NCBI GenBank assembly: GCA_003140785.1
Contig: PLKY01000092.1
Coordinates: 1-10,509, forward strand
Direction: 5' to 3'
From: Acidobacteriaceae bacterium
GTDB lineage: Bacteria; Acidobacteriota; Terriglobia; Terriglobales; Acidobacteriaceae
Length of the DNA: 10,509 nucleotides
Of this stretch, positions 1 through 5,431 are shown one piece after another. The notes beneath the pieces are model-generated. The model was not told where the DNA came from. It was given only the letters and a program-made list of their open reading frames with translations, and made no database searches. The position numbers and the translations under genes were made by a program. The first letter of the stretch is position 1; every line of letters starts with the position of its first letter.

Positions 1-762
1 AACACGCAGTTCCTTATCGGATCTCTTCCCACTCTGATGGGCGCTGAGTCCACGTTTACGTACCAGAACTTCAACATCGAACGCGGCATCGTTTGGAACC
101 AGGAAAACGCCATCAATCGCGGCATTCAGGTGAATCAAACAGTGGGTAAGTATCTGTCCGCCGCGGTCAGTTGGAACGACGGTTACTATTCCAACCGCTA
201 CTCGTGGCTCTCGGGCTCGGCGACCCTTACGAAGGGGCCTCATAGCCTGGTGTACGACGGGATGGGGAACCTCGGACAGACCGCCTATCAAACAGCGGCC
301 ACACCGGTGCAGAACAACAGCTACATGCACGCGCTGATCTATACGTACACCAAGGGCCCATGGATCATTTCGCCGTACTTCCAGTACAGCAAGCTGCCGA
401 CCAATGCGAAGGTAGGCGTGACTAAGGGTACATCTGCAACTGGCGGCGCATTGAACGTCAGCTACGCCTTCAAGAGCGGCTTCTCGCTTCCAGCTCGCGT
501 GGAATACCTTACCAGTTCGGGAAGTGCCACCGATGGATCGGTCAACCTGTTGGGCTTTGGGGCTGGCAGCGGAGGCACCACTTTCACCGCGACGCCGACC
601 TACCAAAAGGGAGGCATGTACGTTCGCAGCGATCTCGCGTGGGTGCGCGCAACGAACTACACGCCGGGAAGCGTCTTTGGCAAGACGGGAACGGATGCGA
701 ACCAATTCCGGGCCGTACTTGAATTCGGCTTCATCTTCGGCAAAAACATTACCGAGAAATAG
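1..762 (+). CDS. Outer-membrane beta-barrel porin, bbp2/OmpL-like family, 3' portion (5' end outside window)
   Basis: The reading frame is open from the first base of the window to the TAG at 760-762, giving 253 residues of a longer protein. The visible part is almost entirely alternating hydrophobic/polar strands rich in Tyr, Gly, Ser and Thr (SPYFQYSKL, GALNVSYAFKSGF, GGMYVRSDLAWV). The motifs FLIGSLPTL and YTYTKGPWIISPYFQYSK, and the ending NQFRAVLEFGFIFG, resemble the C-terminal halves of the 'putative beta-barrel porin-2' proteins common in Acidobacteriota. Members of that family sit in the outer membrane and are thought to form passive channels; the substrate cannot be told from sequence. 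The first ATG in the window (37) is internal, because coding sense extends to base 1. No other gene is close enough downstream to be in its operon. The family call is from memory of sequence style, not a search. Confidence 0.82.
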   Translation, partial: NTQFLIGSLPTLMGAESTFTYQNFNIERGIVWNQENAINRGIQVNQTVGKYLSAAVSWNDGYYSNRYSWLSGSATLTKGPHSLVYDGMGNLGQTAYQTAATPVQNNSYMHALIYTYTKGPWIISPYFQYSKLPTNAKVGVTKGTSATGGALNVSYAFKSGFSLPARVEYLTSSGSATDGSVNLLGFGAGSGGTTFTATPTYQKGGMYVRSDLAWVRATNYTPGSVFGKTGTDANQFRAVLEFGFIFGKNITEK

Positions 763-785
763 CGGAGCCGCTGCATCAGCTCCGC
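762..785 (+). terminator. Possible stem-loop just after the porin stop
   Basis: GCGGAGC at 762-768 and GCTCCGC at 779-785 form a perfect 7-bp stem with a 10-base loop, beginning on the last base of the porin stop codon. The position suits a transcription terminator or mRNA 3'-end stabiliser. There is no T-tract after it, so a classical intrinsic terminator is not supported. Confidence 0.35.
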
Positions 786-1390
786 AGCGCGGTGGCAAGC
801 TTAATCGCCGGCAGAGCTTTGCTGCTGCCGCGTGCGCTGAAAACTCAATCGACGGTAACCATGGGGGTTCTTGGCCTTCTTCGGGCCCAAGCGCTAAGCA
901 ACACTAACCAATCGCCTCAAAAATGGAAACAGTTTAAGCGAAAGGCATTTGGGGTGATAGACGGAGTGAGATATACGACCGGGCAAGCACAGGCTATATC
1001 GAACTGCGTCGGCCTCGGCCTTAGCAACGGGGGGGTGGACTGAAAGCCCTGTGGTGGCCCGACCTGCGCACGAACCAGACCGCCATAATTCTGGCGATCA
1101 TGGTTCGGTTCTAAATCAACCAAAACAGCAGTACGTCGCCCTCGGGACCTGCCTTCGCGGCAGGTCCCGCGTCGTAGACGCCGCGTCAGCCGGGGCCACT
1201 CTGAACCGCCGCATGGTATATTGTCCCCGGCGACACAAAAACACTTTTTGCGCAGATTTAGGAGATCCCGTGCACTCCACAGCCTTTTCAAATCGTCCCG
1301 TCCCGCGATTACGTCTCCAGCGTCGCGTTGGTCATCGCCCCGATCTGCCCACAAGGATATGCCGCTCCATAGAGAAACCATTCATATCAT
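786..1390. other. Gene-poor stretch between the porin and a small membrane protein
   Basis: Several open frames cross this stretch on both strands, but none has a recognisable domain, a good ribosome binding site or a protein-like composition. They are rich in Arg, Pro and Cys, as expected of chance frames in GC-rich DNA. What it does hold is one strong inverted repeat (1143-1169). There is also an AGGAG at 1260-1264 followed by GTG at 1270, which opens a frame to 1455 that overlaps the next gene out of frame. I could not make a protein of it and do not call it. Confidence 0.5.
1143..1169. repeat. Perfect 11-bp inverted repeat with a 5-base loop
   Basis: CGGGACCTGCC at 1143-1153 pairs exactly with GGCAGGTCCCG at 1159-1169 around the loop TTCGC. 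As RNA this would be a very stable GC-rich hairpin with a TTCG-type loop on either strand. It lies in the middle of a stretch without genes and has no T-run on either side. It could be a factor-independent terminator without a U-tract, a REP-like dispersed palindrome, or the end of an otherwise lost small transcript. Confidence 0.55.
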
Positions 1391-1396
1391 TTGTCC

Positions 1397-1678
1397 ATGC
1401 CTCAGCACCCAACAAACCGTCGGCGCCTCACCCTGATATTTCGGGCTGTGATTGAAATTGCGTTTATCGTCTTTCTCTATTATTCAAATCTCCTGATGGG
1501 GGAATTCACCAAGACTAATGGAAGAGGGAAGAGTCTAATATTCGCCTTGAACGACATCATTACGGGTATGAATTTCTCGATCGCCATTGTCTCTGCGCTG
1601 GTCGGGTGGGCTGTGATTGAATACCTTCGACAAAAGCTTTCTGTCCCCATGCCAGCCTGGAACAGCGAGAAGAAATGA
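1397..1678 (+). CDS. Small conserved-looking membrane protein of unknown function
   Basis: This encodes 93 residues from the ATG at 1397. A TTG two codons upstream at 1391 is an alternative start, and neither has a strong Shine-Dalgarno sequence. The N-terminus is basic (TNRRRLTLIFR). It is followed by one hydrophobic helix at about residues 15-35 (AVIEIAFIVFLYYSNLLMG), a short polar loop with Lys and Arg (TKTNGRGKS), and a second helix at about 55-75 (MNFSIAIVSALVGWAVIEYL). It ends with a charged tail. The layout predicts a two-pass inner-membrane protein with a short loop between the helices. Similar ~90-residue two-helix proteins are familiar in Acidobacteriota genomes, but I know of no assigned function. 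It stands alone: the stop is followed within 20-30 bases by mobile-element debris on the opposite strand. Confidence 0.72.
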   Translation: MPQHPTNRRRLTLIFRAVIEIAFIVFLYYSNLLMGEFTKTNGRGKSLIFALNDIITGMNFSIAIVSALVGWAVIEYLRQKLSVPMPAWNSEKK

Positions 1679-1705
1679 GCGAATCGGCAGGCGCTGAATG
1701 TGGTC

Positions 1706-1895
1706 CCCGGGCCAGCTTCCGCTCGTTCAGCAGATGCAGCAGGAAAGTGCGAATATGTTCAGGGCCCAGTTGATCAGGCGACTTGTGGAAGTACCGTGCA
1801 AACTCGGCGACGACCTCGGTATAGCGGCGCACGGTGCGTTCGGAGAAGTTGCGCAGCCGGAGATCTTCCTGCATGCGTTGGCGTAGTTGAGTCAT
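1706..1895 (-). pseudogene. Tyrosine recombinase (integrase) remnant, N-terminal core-binding domain only
   Basis: Reading leftward from the ATG at 1895-1893, about 63 residues match the SAM-like N-terminal domain of XerC/phage-type integrases. The cues are MTQLRQRMQEDLRLRNFSE, RTVRRYTEVVAEFARYF, KSPDQLGPEHIRTFLLHL and NERKLA. This wording is typical of the integrase genes that accompany IS91-like and related elements. Sense is lost right after NERKLA, around 1700-1710. The frame then runs on as nonsense antisense to the upstream membrane-protein gene. The whole catalytic domain, with its R-K-H-R-H-Y residues, is missing. The start is well marked: AAGGAGGTG lies at 1907-1899, five to six bases before the ATG, inside a perfect hairpin. 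An in-frame GTG at 1901 lies within the Shine-Dalgarno sequence and is not the start. This is a dead fragment left by an insertion or deletion. Confidence 0.8.
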
Positions 1896-1915
1896 GGACA
1901 CCTCCTTCGGTGTCC
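1896..1915 (-). promoter_or_regulatory. Hairpin enclosing the integrase-remnant ribosome binding site
   Basis: GGACACC at 1896-1902 and GGTGTCC at 1909-1915 are perfect 7-bp arms around the 6-base loop TCCTTC. On the minus strand the loop and one arm contain the Shine-Dalgarno sequence AAGGAGGTG, and the hairpin ends directly before the ATG at 1895. In mRNA the stem would sequester part of the ribosome binding site. Low basal translation of a recombinase by such a hairpin is a known strategy in transposable elements; that it worked so here is inference. Confidence 0.5.
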
Positions 1916-1929
1916 AACACTCTATCCAA

Positions 1930-1963
1930 ATGCCAAAAAGGCATAACCTCCCGCGCTAGCGGG
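1930..1963. repeat. Two adjacent short palindromes upstream of the integrase remnant
   Basis: ATGCC at 1930-1934 and GGCAT at 1940-1944 flank AAAAA. CCCGC at 1950-1954 and GCGGG at 1959-1963 flank GCTA. Together with the hairpin at 1896-1915 they give three inverted repeats in 70 bases, directly upstream of the recombinase start. They may be the end of the mobile element or operator-like sites. No flanking target duplication is visible. Confidence 0.35.
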
Positions 1964-2142
1964 TTAGTGCAAATCGCCGAGTTGTGATTCGAGCAGCGCG
2001 TATCGAACTTTCGGATCGCGGGCGCGAAGCCGCGTTTCAAACACTTCGTGATTTGCGGCTCCCACCATTGCGTACATTCCAAAGCATTCAGCTCAACGAG
2101 GAATTGCGAAAGCTCGCCGACCGCATCGTCGAGAAAGCGTAA
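1960..2142 (+). pseudogene. 3' remnant of an unknown gene, decapitated next to the integrase fragment
   Basis: This frame is open from just after the TAG at 1957-1959 to the TAA at 2140-2142. The translation looks coding: VVIRAARIELSDRGREAA, then FQTLRDLRLPPLRTFQSIQ, then LNEELRKLADRIVEKA. It is charged, helix-prone and ends in an amphipathic helix. The only conventional start inside is GTG at 1984, which has no ribosome binding site, so these are most likely the last ~50-60 codons of a longer gene whose front was lost when the recombinase element arrived. The stop lies four bases before the ATG of the DUF4236 gene, which suggests the two were once co-translated. I do not recognise the family. 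Confidence 0.45.
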
Positions 2143-2146
2143 ATCA

Positions 2147-2308
2147 ATGGGTTGGTCTTTTCGAAAGTCGCTTCGTCTGTTACCAGGCATCCGGGTCAAT
2201 CTGTCAAAAAGCGGCGCACGCCTGAGCGTAGGAATACCTGGCGCCCAAGCGAGTATCGGCGTCGACGGTAAAGCAAGAGTCTACGGTAGCGCGGGGCCGA
2301 TTCGATAA
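2147..2308 (+). CDS. DUF4236 domain protein, probably shortened by a nonsense mutation
   Basis: The 53-residue frame starts with MGWSFRKSLRLLPGIRVNLS, continues KSGARLSVGIPGAQASIGVD and ends GKARVYGSAGPIR. This is the complete DUF4236 signature: an aromatic-Arg-Lys-Ser start, then LLPGIRVNLSKSG, then a Gly-rich SVGIPG stretch. The domain is small, basic and of unknown function, and usually sits at the N-terminus of longer proteins. The ATG at 2147 is chosen because family proteins begin exactly at MGxxFRKS. It is preceded by GAGAAAG at 2131-2137, a plausible ribosome binding site that overlaps the end of the upstream gene remnant. The frame stops with TAA at 2306-2308, where my memory of relatives has an aromatic residue followed by Q/R-K. 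The same frame stays open and sensible to 2404, so the present gene may be a truncated allele. Confidence 0.78.
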   Translation: MGWSFRKSLRLLPGIRVNLSKSGARLSVGIPGAQASIGVDGKARVYGSAGPIR

Positions 2309-2404
2309 CAGAAGGCAATCGCAGTTCCGACGCCAAAGCTGGCTGGCGGCAGGTCTGGCGGATTTCTGAGCAACATCGTTAAGACCTTATTCGGTTCCCG
2401 ATGA
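2309..2404 (+). pseudogene. In-frame continuation of the DUF4236 gene beyond its TAA
   Basis: Directly after the TAA at 2306-2308 the same frame reads QKAIAVPTPKLAGG, then RSGGFLSNIVKTLFGSR, and ends with TGA at 2402-2404. That is 31 codons without a stop and with a sensible composition. It joins smoothly to the preceding GSAGPIR, as if one codon (TAT or TAC to TAA) had changed. It is read only if the stop is suppressed or is a sequencing error. Confidence 0.5.
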
Positions 2405-2711
2405 TTACCACAAATGGGAGGATCCTCAATTTGTTCGGGCAGAGAATGATCACCCTCTCTAGGATCGAATGCAATACACATGGAATGCGCTGCTCCCGCC
2501 GCTGATTCGGGTCGGAGTAAAACAACGCAAGAACCCCTGTGCGATCCTGTTCGCCAAGGAGTGGCTCCTGGCAGCGGAAATTGACTAAAGGTATGTGACG
2601 CCCATCACTGAGGACGCCTGCTTCCAAGTATCGAAATGGGGATGTACTAGGAGCCGCCGGCTGCCGATACTCAATCAAAGTGCTGATTGTGATTAATGCA
2701 GCAGGCGAGCG
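2405..2711. other. Gap upstream of the receptor gene, with a possible minus-strand coding relic
   Basis: There is no confident gene here. On the minus strand, about 2672 to 2471, one frame reads RYLEAGVLSDGRHIPLVNFR and then CQEPLLGEQDRTGVLALFYS, followed by DPNQRREQRIPCV. This looks more protein-like than chance, but it has no start, no ribosome binding site and no family I can name. The part coding SDGRHI (2591-2611) is a 21-base exact inverted match to 8086-8106. The promoter of the downstream operon must also lie here or further left. I see no convincing -35/-10 pair. Confidence 0.4.
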
Positions 2712-4805
2712 ATGATTCATCCTTGTTCTAGTCGTGGCGGTTTCTTCACGAAATTGTCCGACGATCTTACGGCCGCGCCTTCCAGATCGGGCGCGCGATG
2801 GGCCCTCATATTGGCCGGGCTCGCAATGATCACCTTTCCGGCAGTTCCCGCCCATCCTCAGCAGAGCTCGGACTCTGACTTCACCCAAACGAGTCTTGAA
2901 GACTTGATGAATATCAACATTACTTCGGTATCCAAAAAGGAGCAGAAGACTTCTCAGGCCCCTGGGGCCGTCTTTGTCATTAACCAGGACGATATTCGCC
3001 GTTCCGGCGCTCTCAATATTCCCGATCTTCTCCGCATGGTCCCGGGCCTTGACGTAGCTCAGATTGACGCCGGCAAATGGGCCATCAGCGCTCGCGGCTT
3101 CAACGGCCAGTACTCCGATAAGCTTCTTGTCCTGATCGATGGTCGCACCGTCTATACGCCCATTTTCGCCGGCGTCTTCTGGGACTCCCAGAACCTACCT
3201 CTCGACACCATTGAACGCATCGAGGTCATTCGCGGACCCGGCGCTGCTGTGTGGGGATCGAACGCAATGAATGGCGTCATCAACATCATCACTCAGAGCG
3301 CAGGCGAAACTCAGGGCGGCTATCTTTCCGCCGGGATCGGCAACATCGCCACAGGCTCGGAGACCCTTCGATACGGCGGCAAGATTCGCGGCCTCGGAGC
3401 CTATCGCGTCTATGCGGAGGGATTCCACTACGATAGCCTTCCAACACCGGGGGGACTCGCCGGCGAAGACGACTGGCGTCTTGTCCACGGTGGATTCCGT
3501 GCCGATTCCGTTCTCTCGGCGAAGGATTCGTTGACCACCGAGGGAGAAACGTACCAGGGTGACGCGGGAGAGATCGCAACTACACCCATTTCCCTCACGC
3601 CGCCGACAACAGAGAGTGTCGCCCTTCACGACGTCTACTCCGGATGGAATTTGCTCTCCAGATGGAGTCACACAATTTCCCCGCGATCTCAGACATCGCT
3701 CCAAATCTATTTCGACCGCACTATTCGCGGCGACACAACCTACGCCCTTGGCGTGAATACCTTCGATATCGACTTTCAGCACCATGTCGCCGTGGGAACG
3801 CGACAGGATATGGTATGGGGGGTTGGCTACCGGCTAAGTTCAGATGAAACAAGCCCAACCCTGCGAATCGTCTTCACTCCTCAAAACCGCAATTTACACC
3901 TCTTCAGTTCATTCGTGCAGGATGAGATCACCGTACGGCCCGAGCGTCTGCAACTTAGTTTGGGAGCACGGGTCGAACACAACGACTACACAGGATTCGG
4001 CTTCCAACCCTCAGCGCGCATGGTATGGACTCCGGACGGTAGGAACATGGTCTGGGGCGCGATCTCGAGCGCTGACCGCACTCCTTCCCGAAGCGATACC
4101 GGTATCCGGGTGAACCACGCCGCCCTCCCTGGACCAGGGAATATGCCCATGCTTGTCAGCCTGTTCGGGGATCCAAACTTCAAAAATGAGCGGCTTACGG
4201 CGTTCGAGGTCGGGCACCGGAACTCATGGACCAGCACGCTTTCTATCGATTCGACCATTTTCTACAATCGTTATCGCGATCTGGTGTCGGTGGAACCAGG
4301 AGCAGCGAAGCTTGAGATTAATCCGGCGCCGGTGCATCTGCTCGTTCCCAGCTACTTCAGCAACGGGCTGTACGGAGAAACTCATGGATTGGAGCTCTTC
4401 GCAAACTGGAAGGCGGCGAGCTTCTGGACCCTGAGTCCTGGCTATGCATTTTTCTCCCTGCATCTGCACCCATTTGCAGGAAGCCAGGATTTCACAGATG
4501 CTGCTGGAACTGAAGGCGGCACTCCGGACCACCAGGCACAGTTGCGCTCCAGCGTAACTCTCCCACATAACCTCCAGTGGAATGCCTCCGCGTACTTCGT
4601 CAACCGGCTCCCGGCTGTGTCCATCCCCTCGTACACTCGTGCCGATACGGGCTTGATCTGGCATGCGGGAGAACGGGTCTCCCTAAGTGTTGAAGGGCAG
4701 AATCTCTCGAAGAGCCTTCATCCCGAATATGCCGGCCCCAGCGCCACCGTGCAAACCGATTTGATGCGTCGATCCGCCTACGCCAAAGTTACGTGGTCTT
4801 TCTAA
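2712..4805 (+). CDS. TonB-dependent outer-membrane receptor
   Basis: The protein has 697 residues. A rather long basic N-terminus leads to a signal sequence at about residues 28-50 (RWALILAGLAMITFPAVPAH, then Q). The plug domain spans about 75-195 with clear family motifs: SVSKKEQKTSQAPGAVFVI, then IPDLLRMVPGLDVAQID, ISARGFNGQYSDKLLVLIDG, then IERIEVIRGPGAAVWGSNAM, and NGVINIIT. A beta-barrel of about 500 residues follows and ends in the outer-membrane signature KVTWSF with a C-terminal Phe. There is no carboxypeptidase-like extension, so it is not the Oar type abundant in Acidobacteriota. Such receptors import ligands (siderophores, cobalamin, sugars) using TonB energy; the ligand here is unknown. 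The ATG at 2712 has only a weak AGGCGAG ahead of it, and a TTG at 2754 is an alternative start. It heads an operon with a YfiR-like protein and a c-di-GMP enzyme, suggesting a sensing role. Part of it is repeated as an inverted relic at 7925-8080. Confidence 0.93.
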   Translation: MIHPCSSRGGFFTKLSDDLTAAPSRSGARWALILAGLAMITFPAVPAHPQQSSDSDFTQTSLEDLMNINITSVSKKEQKTSQAPGAVFVINQDDIRRSGALNIPDLLRMVPGLDVAQIDAGKWAISARGFNGQYSDKLLVLIDGRTVYTPIFAGVFWDSQNLPLDTIERIEVIRGPGAAVWGSNAMNGVINIITQSAGETQGGYLSAGIGNIATGSETLRYGGKIRGLGAYRVYAEGFHYDSLPTPGGLAGEDDWRLVHGGFRADSVLSAKDSLTTEGETYQGDAGEIATTPISLTPPTTESVALHDVYSGWNLLSRWSHTISPRSQTSLQIYFDRTIRGDTTYALGVNTFDIDFQHHVAVGTRQDMVWGVGYRLSSDETSPTLRIVFTPQNRNLHLFSSFVQDEITVRPERLQLSLGARVEHNDYTGFGFQPSARMVWTPDGRNMVWGAISSADRTPSRSDTGIRVNHAALPGPGNMPMLVSLFGDPNFKNERLTAFEVGHRNSWTSTLSIDSTIFYNRYRDLVSVEPGAAKLEINPAPVHLLVPSYFSNGLYGETHGLELFANWKAASFWTLSPGYAFFSLHLHPFAGSQDFTDAAGTEGGTPDHQAQLRSSVTLPHNLQWNASAYFVNRLPAVSIPSYTRADTGLIWHAGERVSLSVEGQNLSKSLHPEYAGPSATVQTDLMRRSAYAKVTWSF

Positions 4806-4818
4806 GAGGGGGCCTCTT
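4804..4818 (+). terminator. Small hairpin between the receptor and YfiR-like genes
   Basis: AAGAGG at 4804-4809 and CCTCTT at 4813-4818 form a perfect 6-bp stem with a GGG loop, starting inside the receptor stop codon and followed by CTGTTTT. It resembles a weak intrinsic terminator. In an operon it would act as an attenuator or 3'-end protector, letting the receptor be made in larger amount than the two signalling proteins downstream. Confidence 0.4.
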
Positions 4819-4881
4819 CTGTTTTGCGTATCTACAAACTCGGCGGCGAAGGCGGCTCGACGAGCCCTCACGTTGGCTCCG

Positions 4882-5430
4882 ATGCTCAGGGTTCTCGTTA
4901 TGCTCTTTTTACAAGCGCCGCAGCCCGCATGCGCTCAAACCGCGCCGGACGAGTACAAGGTCAAGGCTGCATTTCTCTTCCACTTCGCCCAGCTTGTCGA
5001 CTGGCCCTCTGACGCATTCAACCCCGGAGATCAATCCTTAAACCTGTGTATCTTCGACGACGAGCCGCACCTCCAGGAACTGCAAAGCACCCTGGAGGGC
5101 AAACAGATCGGAGCCCAAGTAATGCATGTGCGCCTGCTGCGTCAGACGCAACCTGCCCAGCTCTGCAGCATCCTCTTCCTCGGCCGGGATGAGGGTCGCC
5201 GTCAGACCGCAGTCCTTAGGAGCTTGCGCGGCCAGCCGGTTCTAACGGTAGGTGAAGCTGATAACTTTCTCTCTGAGGGCGGGGTCATTCGGCTCCATCT
5301 CGAACAGGACAAAATCCGCTTCGATATAAACGTAGGCGTCGCCGACTCATCCCACCTCAAAATCAGCTCTCGGCTCCTTCTTCTCGCCAGCTCAGTAACT
5401 CTTGCCGGCCAGGCGAAAGGCGGACAGTGA
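4882..5430 (+). CDS. YfiR/DUF4154-family periplasmic protein
   Basis: From the ATG at 4882 the protein has 182 residues; an in-frame TTG at 4873 is the alternative start, and no clear ribosome binding site distinguishes them. A short signal peptide (MLRVLVMLFLQAPQPACAQ) is followed by the hallmark opening of the family, DEYKVKAAFLFHFAQLVDWP. Later come LNLCIFDDEP, a central CSILFLGRDEG, VLTVGEADNFLSEGGVIRL and the final IRFDINVGVADSSHLKISSR, LLLLASSV. This is the whole YfiR domain at normal length. In the YfiBNR system, YfiR is a periplasmic inhibitor that binds the sensor part of the membrane diguanylate cyclase YfiN. The gene directly downstream encodes a CHASE8-containing c-di-GMP enzyme, so the same partnership is likely. 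It has Cys residues in CIFDDEP and CSILF, as in YfiR proteins that respond to redox state; whether that applies here is unknown. Confidence 0.9.
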   Translation: MLRVLVMLFLQAPQPACAQTAPDEYKVKAAFLFHFAQLVDWPSDAFNPGDQSLNLCIFDDEPHLQELQSTLEGKQIGAQVMHVRLLRQTQPAQLCSILFLGRDEGRRQTAVLRSLRGQPVLTVGEADNFLSEGGVIRLHLEQDKIRFDINVGVADSSHLKISSRLLLLASSVTLAGQAKGGQ

Positions 5431-5431
5431 A

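Noticed and set aside
917..1381. 154-residue minus-strand open frame
   Set aside because: It is Arg-, Cys- and Pro-rich with no motif, no ribosome binding site and a strong palindrome inside it; it looks like a chance frame in GC-rich DNA.
1270..1455. Frame from GTG after AGGAG
   Set aside because: The start signal is fair, but the translation (rich in Arg and Pro) has no protein character and overlaps the better membrane-protein gene out of frame.
2048..2146. N-terminal extension of the DUF4236 frame
   Set aside because: Family proteins begin at MGxxFRKS; the upstream residues (Ser- and Cys-rich) are antisense-like noise and overlap another gene's 3' end.
1774..2199. 141-residue minus-strand open frame
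   Set aside because: It runs antisense to both the DUF4236 start and the coding-like tail at 1960-2142, and crosses the integrase remnant in another frame.
3195..3785. 196-residue minus-strand frame inside the receptor gene, and other frames within 2712-7924
   Set aside because: They are shadows of strongly supported genes on the plus strand and show no domain of their own.
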